Assembly (NCBI GenBank): GCA_023663915.1
Contig: JAMPGN010000146.1
Location: forward strand, 1-11,292
Direction: 5' to 3'
Length of the DNA: 11,292 bases
Source: Eubacterium sp.
GTDB lineage: Bacteria > Bacillota_A > Clostridia > Lachnospirales > Lachnospiraceae
Shown: positions 7,121-11,292 of the stretch, one piece after another
Numbering within the stretch: position 1 is the stretch's first letter
How the letters are laid out: every line of letters starts with the position of its first letter
The notes under the pieces: generated by a model
Seen by the model: the letters and a program-made list of their open reading frames with translations, nothing else
Databases searched by the model: none
What the model was told of the DNA's origin: nothing
Translations under genes and position numbers: made by a program

Positions 7121-8257
7121 TCAAAATTTTGCAAACAAGATGATCCGAAACCGCCCATTCTCGCAGTAACATTCAATATTTCCGCCCAGTTTGCCGCAGA
7201 AAGCCTGTATGCTCTGCATTCCGAGACCGTGATTTGCGCCTCTTGTGCTTTTGGGAAGTCTTGTTATGGAGTCAAAGGGGATTTCACTTTCACATTCATT
7301 TTCCATATCGATTAGAAGGTATTCTGATGTACAATGTATTTTTGCATTTATATATCTTTGCTCCGGCGTAAGGTCTTTCACATAAGACACGGCGTTTTCC
7401 AAAAGATTTGCAAGCACCATAGCAAACTCGTATTCATTGACCGGAATCTGTCTTGGTATCAATACTTCCGGATTCAAGGTGATATGAAGGGACTTTGCTT
7501 GTTCTGCCATTTTGAGGAGAACTGTATTGACGATCAGATTTTCACAATATCGGTTGACTCTGTTTTCCTCCACCACTTCATGAATATGCCCGGTTATGTT
7601 CCGAATTTCATCGTATTCTCCCTGCTCTAAGAGGGAATCGATCGTCATGGAATAATGTCTCATATCATGCCGCAGTATTTTGAGATTTTGCTCCGACTGT
7701 TCCACTAAGTAATTCTGGCTTTCCAGACCTTTGATATAAGATTCAAACATCACGTTTTTCCAATATTCTTCTGCCTTTTTTGACTCACTATCCAGATATC
7801 GAAGCACTACTACGTAGGACACTAACATCGTGATCATCAGAAAGATGCTGACAAGGATATTTTCGGGATATTCATAAAGTGTGTATGGAAAGAATGCAAG
7901 GCAGGAGAAACTACAGAAAAAGAATATAGGAATCAAACATAATTCCCACCAGCTTTTTCCCAGATCACGTTCGCAAAATTTATGGAATATATTTCCAATC
8001 TTGCGGTAGAGCACCAGCAGGATCACAAGATGCATCAAGAGGTTTCCTGCAAGAGCAAGATGGACATGACCGGTGAGAATGTATAAGATCGATCCCGTTA
8101 TACTCCCGACGATCACATAATTGGACGCACTCAGACCGATGAAAAGCGTCCGGCTGTTTCTTTTTTGGGAGATAAAAAGTCCGCTAAACTGTGCTATGGC
8201 GATCTGTACGATGGTTGCGAAGAAATAAAACAGACTGCTGTCTGCAAAAAGATTCAG
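7121..8257 (-). CDS. AgrC-like GHKL sensor histidine kinase
   Basis: A membrane histidine kinase that would phosphorylate the LytTR regulator encoded just before it. From the proposed start it has 378 residues: about six hydrophobic segments over residues 1-155, a dimerisation/phosphoacceptor motif LRHDMRHY with His197, an N-box NLLENAV (284-290), and a short G-box GLGMQSIQAFCGKLGG (344-359). The H-box and short GHKL ATPase domain are those of the AgrC/HPK10 class, whose members usually sense secreted peptides. The start is unusual. AGGTAGG (8270-8264) is followed 6 nt later by CTG at 8257, and no ATG, GTG or TTG lies in frame nearby. In-frame ATGs further upstream (up to 8365) would overlap the regulator gene by about 100 nt, giving up to 414 residues. 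The CTG start is inferred. The stop is at 7121-7123, convergent with the GH3 gene. Confidence 0.88.
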   Translation of the reverse strand: MNLFADSSLFYFFATIVQIAIAQFSGLFISQKRNSRTLFIGLSASNYVIVGSITGSILYILTGHVHLALAGNLLMHLVILLVLYRKIGNIFHKFCERDLGKSWWELCLIPIFFFCSFSCLAFFPYTLYEYPENILVSIFLMITMLVSYVVVLRYLDSESKKAEEYWKNVMFESYIKGLESQNYLVEQSEQNLKILRHDMRHYSMTIDSLLEQGEYDEIRNITGHIHEVVEENRVNRYCENLIVNTVLLKMAEQAKSLHITLNPEVLIPRQIPVNEYEFAMVLANLLENAVSYVKDLTPEQRYINAKIHCTSEYLLIDMENECESEIPFDSITRLPKSTRGANHGLGMQSIQAFCGKLGGNIECYCENGRFRIILFAKF

Positions 8258-8264
8258 TTTATAC

Positions 8265-9002
8265 CTACCTGTATTTTTCGGAAACGAAAAGAAGATATTC
8301 CCGCTTGACATTCGCAGACTTTGCCTTGCTGACCGGAAGCAGACAGCCGGATTCCATGACGACACTGTCCTGAGTCAGTTGCTTTACATAGTCAAGATTG
8401 ACAAGGAAAAACTTGTGAATCTGCAGGAAATTCTTTCTTTTCGCGATCTCGTGGATCTCCTCTTCAAAAGACTGCCTGAGGAAGAGGCTTTGGAGGAGTT
8501 CTCCGTCTGGCAGATGGACTGCCAGCCTTCTGTTGACATTTTCGATATATTCTATTTTGGAATAAGCACATTGTATGAATCCGGCTTTGGTTTTAAGCAA
8601 GTACAAAGGCTCCGTTTTGGAATGCATATAAGACAGGGCATAGTCCAATGCTTCAAAAAACTTGTCCTCGTCGATTGGCTTTAAAAGGTATCTTACCGCG
8701 CGCACTCCGTAGGCATCCAGTGCATAATCGTCCGAAGCGGTGACGTAAATGATTGCATTCTCACAGTCGGATGTTCTAAGCTGATTGCCGAGATCGATTC
8801 CTGTCTGCCTTGGCATCAGCATGTCCAATATATAAATATCCGCCAGATTGCCCTCCGATATTTTATGGGACAGTCTGGAAGGGTCAGACATTTTATCCAC
8901 TTCAAAATCTTTGTCGGGATATAGAGTCTTATATTTCAACAATAACTTTTCGATAGTGAGAAGGTCTTTGATGCTGTCATCACAGATTGTTATTTTCATC
9001 AT
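8265..9002 (-). CDS. LytTR-family response regulator
   Basis: A 245-residue two-component response regulator of the AgrA/LytR class. The receiver domain has the acidic pair Asp8-Asp9 (ITICDDS), phosphoacceptor Asp60 (YILDMLMP), Thr88 (YVTAS) and Lys108 (LLKPI). A LytTR DNA-binding domain follows from about residue 131 to 240, with KIEYIENVNRRLAVHLPDG and FLQIHKFFLVNLDYVKQL typical of it. The start is one of two adjacent ATGs (9002 or 8999); GGAAA at 9012-9008 is a weak ribosome binding site. It is the first gene of a minus-strand operon and ends 7 nt before the kinase's proposed CTG. A good promoter lies at 9073-9045. LytTR regulators bind pairs of direct repeats about 21 bp apart; such a pair lies upstream of the divergent small gene, so that gene is a likely target. 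Confidence 0.93.
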   Translation of the reverse strand: MMKITICDDSIKDLLTIEKLLLKYKTLYPDKDFEVDKMSDPSRLSHKISEGNLADIYILDMLMPRQTGIDLGNQLRTSDCENAIIYVTASDDYALDAYGVRAVRYLLKPIDEDKFFEALDYALSYMHSKTEPLYLLKTKAGFIQCAYSKIEYIENVNRRLAVHLPDGELLQSLFLRQSFEEEIHEIAKRKNFLQIHKFFLVNLDYVKQLTQDSVVMESGCLLPVSKAKSANVKREYLLFVSEKYR

Positions 9003-9024
9003 GTAAATTTCCGTTTCTGATTAT

Positions 9025-9046
9025 CATTAAAAATACCATTAAAAAT
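9025..9046. repeat. Tandem 10-bp repeat in the regulator's promoter/leader
   Basis: CATTAAAAAT occurs exactly at 9025-9034 and 9037-9046, with a 12-bp period. The second copy overlaps the minus-strand -10 and the first covers the expected transcription start, so a protein bound here could repress the regulator/kinase operon. It may also be a chance feature of A/T-rich DNA. Confidence 0.35.
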
Positions 9047-9073
9047 TATACTGAATTTGAGAAGGTTTATCAA
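9045..9073 (-). promoter_or_regulatory. Promoter of the response regulator/kinase operon
   Basis: Read on the minus strand, TTGATA (9073-9068) is followed after 17 bp by a perfect TATAAT (9050-9045). This is close to the sigma-A consensus and sits about 43 bp upstream of the regulator's ATG at 9002. The -35 lies in one arm (CAATCGA, 9071-9077) of an inverted repeat whose other arm (TCGATTG) is at 9098-9104. Confidence 0.65.
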
Positions 9074-9102
9074 TCGATTCAACCGCCAAGTTTACGCTCG
9101 AT

Positions 9103-9132
9103 TGTGAAAAAACGGCTGTAAAATGTGAAGAA
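9103..9132 (+). promoter_or_regulatory. Candidate LytTR operator: direct repeats 21 bp apart
   Basis: TGTGAAAAA (9103-9111) and TGTGAAGAA (9124-9132) agree at 8 of 9 positions and start 21 bp apart, so 12 bp lies between them. LytTR regulators such as AgrA bind 9-bp direct repeats with this geometry just upstream of a -35; here the -35 begins at 9139. The bases do not match the general LytTR consensus (core GTT), so assignment rests on spacing, position and the adjacent regulator gene. Confidence 0.4.
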
Positions 9133-9138
9133 GTGAAA

Positions 9139-9167
9139 TTGACGTTAAAATGGTGGCGGGATAGAAT
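9139..9167 (+). promoter_or_regulatory. Promoter of the small-peptide gene
   Basis: TTGACG (9139-9144) and TAGAAT (9162-9167) match five of six consensus bases each and are separated by exactly 17 bp. Transcription would begin near 9174 and leave a leader of about 80 nt before the AGGAGG at 9241-9246. It points away from the regulator/kinase operon. Confidence 0.6.
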
Positions 9168-9257
9168 GAGCGCAGACTGTACACTTTGCATCACGGAAAT
9201 AGTTGTGCAGATTTGCTTTAGATGTAATTTAATAGACGACAGGAGGAAAAAGTGTTT

Positions 9258-9368
9258 ATGAAAAACTGGAAGTTAATTTTGATGGCAGGCGTCATCATGG
9301 GAGACGCCACGCCAAATGTTATTTTCAAATCTGTGGACGGCAAGCTGGGGATCACAGGCATTAATTAG
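9258..9368 (+). CDS. 36-residue small peptide, divergent from the two-component operon
   Basis: I do not recognise this peptide. It begins MKNWKLILMAGVIMG, a basic then hydrophobic stretch like a short leader or membrane-active segment, and continues DATPNVIFKSVDGKLGITGIN, a polar part with no Cys. A perfect AGGAGG (9241-9246) lies 11 nt before the ATG and 5 nt before an in-frame GTG (9252), which would add two residues. A strong promoter and a candidate LytTR operator lie upstream, and the AgrC/LytTR pair is divergent. That context suggests a signal, bacteriocin-like or effector peptide controlled by the pair. It lacks the Cys and acidic tail of AgrD-type autoinducers, has no classical double-glycine leader, and no AgrB-like or exporter gene lies nearby. 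A decayed gene remnant or leader ORF is the alternative. Expression is well supported; function is not. Confidence 0.55.
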   Translation: MKNWKLILMAGVIMGDATPNVIFKSVDGKLGITGIN

Positions 9369-9372
9369 CCTG
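9355..9372 (+). other. Small hairpin at the end of the peptide gene
   Basis: CAGGC (9355-9359) and GCCTG (9368-9372) form a 5-bp GC-rich stem with an 8-nt AT loop that includes the peptide gene's stop codon. No T-run follows, so it is at best a weak terminator or transcript-stabilising end. The remaining 29 bases up to the convergent gene show nothing else. Confidence 0.3.
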
Positions 9373-9401
9373 CCGCTTATACATTTAACCTGATAACCCC
9401 G

Positions 9402-10085
9402 TCACATAAGCTTATTCACAATCGCTTTAATGGAGATTGGCGCGCCCGCTATAATCATATCTAGTGCATCATTGCCGGACACTTCCAGTATTTTCTTGCA
9501 TTTTTCCCTGTTCTTAAGTTCAGCGGACGCAGCCAGAGCCTCACATACGGTATAATTTCTTTCCTTTGGCGAAAAATCTTTCATTCTTTTTAAGGAATAA
9601 TCTTTAAGGGTCTCCCATTCATCGTCTAATATTGTTATCGTTCCGGCGGTGGCGGTATTTTTCTTTTCGGGTGTGGCGGCTTTCAAATGTCTTGTATTGT
9701 CAATATGTATATCTCCGGCTGCCGTAATTTTATCTCCATAAAATTTCCCCGCCTCGGTTATAATGACTCTTTCCGTAGCGTTGTATATTGCGTTACGATC
9801 ATTCATACAAATTATCAGGGCACTGCGGATTTCCCTTATGAAATCCGGGTCTGGAGCAGCTATGTAAAAACACGTTCCCGCGTGATTCTGGATTCTCAAC
9901 GCATGGGTGCCTGCACCGCCTTTCTCCGGCTCCGGTATTTCTACAAATGAAATTGCATGAAACGGTATCAGTATATTCTCATCATAGGATATCATACCCT
10001 TTCCAATTTTGAGCTTTCCGGCATCCATGACATATTTGTTTTCTTTTAATTTCCACTTATCGGTCAGCCCTTTGATGTCTCCCAT
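9402..10085 (-). CDS. Protein of unknown function, possible PH-like N-terminal domain
   Basis: A soluble protein of 227 residues with no signal peptide or membrane segment, which I do not recognise. The N-terminal part (about 15-110) is beta-rich: KLKIGKGMISYDENILIPFHAISFVEIPEP, then THALRIQNHAGTCFYIAAPDPDFIREIRSAL. This strand pattern followed by one helix resembles PH-like domains of bacterial proteins of unknown role. A middle segment (FYGDKITAAGDIHIDNTRH) and a Lys/Thr/Ala-rich linker lead to a helical C-terminal part (EWETLKDYSLKRM to the end). Start choice: TGGAGG (10096-10091) is 5 nt before the ATG at 10085, while the ATG at 10097 lacks such a site, so the shorter form (MGDIKGL) is preferred over 231 residues. 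It is a single gene, convergent with the small-peptide gene, with a possible promoter inside a repeat at 10143-10170. Confidence 0.75.
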   Translation of the reverse strand: MGDIKGLTDKWKLKENKYVMDAGKLKIGKGMISYDENILIPFHAISFVEIPEPEKGGAGTHALRIQNHAGTCFYIAAPDPDFIREIRSALIICMNDRNAIYNATERVIITEAGKFYGDKITAAGDIHIDNTRHLKAATPEKKNTATAGTITILDDEWETLKDYSLKRMKDFSPKERNYTVCEALAASAELKNREKCKKILEVSGNDALDMIIAGAPISIKAIVNKLM

Positions 10086-10142
10086 CTTTGCCTCCATCTG
10101 TATCCGGTTTTCTTTGACATATTAGATCATGAGTCTGCGTCT

Positions 10143-10170
10143 ATTATATCATAAGCATAGAAGCTGTAAT
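10143..10170 (-). promoter_or_regulatory. Possible promoter of the unknown minus-strand gene
   Basis: On the minus strand, ATTACA (10170-10165) and TATAAT (10148-10143) are separated by 16 bp and lie about 58 bp upstream of the ATG at 10085. The -10 is perfect and the -35 is weak. The -10 is part of the 24-bp repeat at 10130-10153, so the second copy of that repeat carries another TATAAT in the same direction. Confidence 0.4.
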
Positions 10171-10185
10171 CCTTGGCAATGCCAG

Positions 10186-10233
10186 CAAGAATTGCGCAGC
10201 AATTCTTGTGACGCAGACTGCTGAGTCTGCGTC
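10186..10233. repeat. Two adjacent perfect 10-bp hairpins
   Basis: CAAGAATTGC (10186-10195) pairs with GCAATTCTTG (10199-10208) across a 3-nt loop. One base later GACGCAGACT (10210-10219) pairs with AGTCTGCGTC (10224-10233) across a 4-nt loop. The right arm of the second hairpin is the start of the second 24-bp direct repeat. No T-run follows directly, so these are not ordinary terminators; paired stems of this kind are typical of REP/BIME-like elements. Confidence 0.65.
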
Positions 10234-10263
10234 TATTATATCATAGGCTTGGGTGGGAGGACA

Positions 10264-10290
10264 CTATTTTTGATTAGAAAATAGGTTTTT
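10264..10290 (+). terminator. Weak terminator-like hairpin upstream of the last gene
   Basis: CTATTTT (10264-10270) and AAAATAG (10278-10284) form a 7-bp, almost all A-T stem, followed after one G by five Ts (10286-10290). No + strand gene precedes it closely. It could end an unannotated small RNA from the repeat patch or insulate the last gene from readthrough. The low stability makes it doubtful. Confidence 0.25.
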
Positions 10291-10311
10291 CTGGTTTGAT
10301 ATTGTTTCGTA

Positions 10312-10340
10312 TTGCTTTTAAATGGATCCCAAAATATAAT
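10312..10340 (+). promoter_or_regulatory. Promoter of the last gene
   Basis: TTGCTT (10312-10317) and a perfect TATAAT (10335-10340) are 17 bp apart, giving a leader of about 87 nt before the ATG at 10434. The leader contains GAATTG (10372-10377) and CAATTC (10390-10395), which could form a small 6-bp hairpin, and the AAGGAGG ribosome binding site at 10418-10424. Confidence 0.55.
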
Positions 10341-10433
10341 ATTCCATATAAGAAATCACGAAAGGATAGAGGAATTGAAAGAACTAATACAATTCTATTC
10401 TGTATGGATCATTAAAGAAGGAGGCTGGTAGAA

Positions 10434-11292
10434 ATGGCTAAGGATTTGACAACTTCCAGGATAGACAGACAAAATATCTTGAACAATGAATTGGCTATGG
10501 AGGAAATACAGAGTCAGACAAGGATACAAGGTATTCTATTCGAGGGAAAAATATGTTTTACAAAAGCGATGGCTGCAACTTTTTTTGAGATTGATACCAG
10601 GACAGTCGAGCGATATGTTGCTGAGTACCAGACAGAGATTTCAGACAATGGCTATGAACTTTTAAAAGGAAAACGCTTGAAAGATTTTTTGAAATGTGTC
10701 CAGGAGCAAGATGTTCCCGACATAAATGTCGGGAACATCAGCAACAAAACACCCCAGATTGCAATTTTTGATTTCAAATCATTTTTAAATCTTGCCATGC
10801 TGCTGGTGGAAAGTGAGCCTGCAAAGAGCTTGCGTCAGGTTATGCTGGATATTGTGATTGATTTCATCAACATGCGCACTGGAGGGGGAACGAAGTATAT
10901 CAATCAACGCGACCAAGATTTTATCAGTGCATTTTTACAGGAAGAAAATTATCGGAGAGAATTTACAGATGCCCTGCATGATTATGTGGATATGGGAAAC
11001 AGTAAATATGCTATATACACAGATAAAATTTATCAAAGCATTTTCAAAGAGAAAGCAAGAGAATACAGACAGATTTTACATCTTTCCAGCAAGGAGAAAA
11101 TCAGGGATACTTTTTATTCTGAAGTGTTGGATTTGATTGCTTCCTATGAATGTGGATTGGCTGAGATGATTAAGGTTCAATCAGAACAGTTGGGAAGAAA
11201 ATTAAACAACTGGGAACTTTCTGATTTATTTGATGGATTTGAAATGCTGCCACTCTGGAAACCTTTGATTGTCAGGGCAAGGACAAAGATGG
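10434..11292 (+). CDS. Putative HTH DNA-binding protein (3' partial)
   Basis: The reading frame is open from ATG 10434 to the right edge (286 residues seen), with AAGGAGG 9 nt upstream of the start. Residues about 43-63 (FTKAMAATFFEIDTRTVERYV) form a helix-turn-helix, followed by NGYELLKGKRLKDF (72-85). Then come a short linker DVPDINVGNIS, a hydrophobic segment FDFKSFLNLAMLLVESEPAKSLRQVMLDIVIDFIN (112-146), and a mostly helical, charged C-terminal region (about 155-286) with a DALHDYVDMGNSKYAIYTDKIYQSIF stretch. This order resembles DNA-binding proteins annotated near RhuM-like or Fic/Doc toxin-antitoxin loci. I recall similar proteins but cannot prove the family here. A partner toxin gene, if any, would lie beyond the window. 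There is a perfect palindrome inside the gene at 10710-10739. Confidence 0.8.
   Translation, partial: MAKDLTTSRIDRQNILNNELAMEEIQSQTRIQGILFEGKICFTKAMAATFFEIDTRTVERYVAEYQTEISDNGYELLKGKRLKDFLKCVQEQDVPDINVGNISNKTPQIAIFDFKSFLNLAMLLVESEPAKSLRQVMLDIVIDFINMRTGGGTKYINQRDQDFISAFLQEENYRREFTDALHDYVDMGNSKYAIYTDKIYQSIFKEKAREYRQILHLSSKEKIRDTFYSEVLDLIASYECGLAEMIKVQSEQLGRKLNNWELSDLFDGFEMLPLWKPLIVRARTKM
10710..10739. repeat. Perfect in-frame palindrome with 14-bp arms
   Basis: GATGTTCCCGACAT (10710-10723) and ATGTCGGGAACATC (10726-10739) are exact reverse complements around AA. The 30 bp begin and end on codon boundaries and encode DVPDINVGNI (residues 93-102), at the junction between the HTH part and the hydrophobic segment. 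It could be an operator for autoregulation or an in-frame palindromic insertion. Confidence 0.7.

Larger units (their letters stand above)
10130..10245. repeat. 24-bp direct repeat pair enclosing hairpins
   Basis: The same 24 bases (beginning TGAGTCTGCGTC, ending TATATCATA) occur at 10130-10153 and 10222-10245, 92 bp apart start to start, with no mismatch. The 68 bp between them holds two perfect inverted repeats. The unit has no coding potential. It may be a REP-like or MITE-like element, a partial duplication, or a recombination scar; only two copies are present, so it is not a CRISPR array. Confidence 0.7.

Noticed and set aside
6724..7176. Minus-strand 150-residue frame across the GH3 end and the terminator
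   Set aside because: It overlaps the GH3 tail, the terminator hairpin and the kinase end, is rich in His/Arg/Cys as shadow frames are, and has no family features.
8379..8684. Plus-strand 101-residue frame
   Set aside because: It is antisense to the LytTR domain and receiver of the response regulator and has no supporting start signals.
9258..9368. AgrD-type cyclic autoinducer precursor
   Set aside because: The peptide has no Cys, no acidic C-terminal tail and no adjacent AgrB-like protease gene.
10130..10245. CRISPR array
   Set aside because: Only two repeat copies, a 68-bp intervening segment filled with hairpins, and no cas genes in the window.
10858..11136. Plus-strand 92-residue frame
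   Set aside because: It lies within the continuous frame of the HTH protein in another phase and has no ribosome binding site or recognisable features.

Overview
The window looks like a chromosomal segment from a low- to mid-GC Gram-positive anaerobe, most likely a gut Clostridia/Lachnospiraceae-type bacterium. This is inferred from strong AGGAGG-type ribosome binding sites, sigma-A-like promoters, the GPH-transporter/GH3 sugar module, and an AgrC/LytTR-type two-component pair. No rRNA, tRNA, CRISPR array or insertion sequence was recognised.

Positions 1-7032 (+ strand) form a carbohydrate-use locus. It starts with a 5'-truncated XynE-like SGNH hydrolase. Next comes a second, two-domain SGNH esterase (CE2-like) that is broken by a +1 frameshift in a T6 run and by an in-frame amber stop near its C-terminus. 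After a terminator there are an AraC-family regulator, a GPH-family (MelB-like) sugar:cation symporter and a 764-residue GH3 beta-glycosidase. None of the complete enzymes has a visible signal peptide. The simplest reading is import of short, probably acetylated, glycosides followed by intracellular deacetylation and hydrolysis under AraC control. A 10-bp direct repeat with 20-bp spacing in front of the transporter is a candidate AraC site.

Positions 7033-9400 hold a convergent terminator and then, on the minus strand, an AgrC-like GHKL sensor kinase preceded by a LytTR response regulator. The kinase lacks an ATG/GTG/TTG start where its ribosome binding site points, and a CTG start is the best fit. 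Divergent from this pair is a 36-codon ORF with a good promoter (TTGACG-N17-TAGAAT), an AGGAGG ribosome binding site and, just upstream of the -35, two TGTGAARAA repeats 21 bp apart. That spacing is the one used by LytTR regulators. This uncharacterised small peptide next to a peptide-sensing type of two-component system is the most interesting candidate in the window.

Positions 9400-11292 hold a minus-strand gene of unknown function (possible PH-like N-terminal domain), an intergenic patch with a 24-bp direct repeat and two perfect hairpins, and a 3'-truncated gene for a putative helix-turn-helix DNA-binding protein. The last gene contains a codon-aligned perfect palindrome (14-bp arms, 2-bp centre) encoding exactly ten residues.
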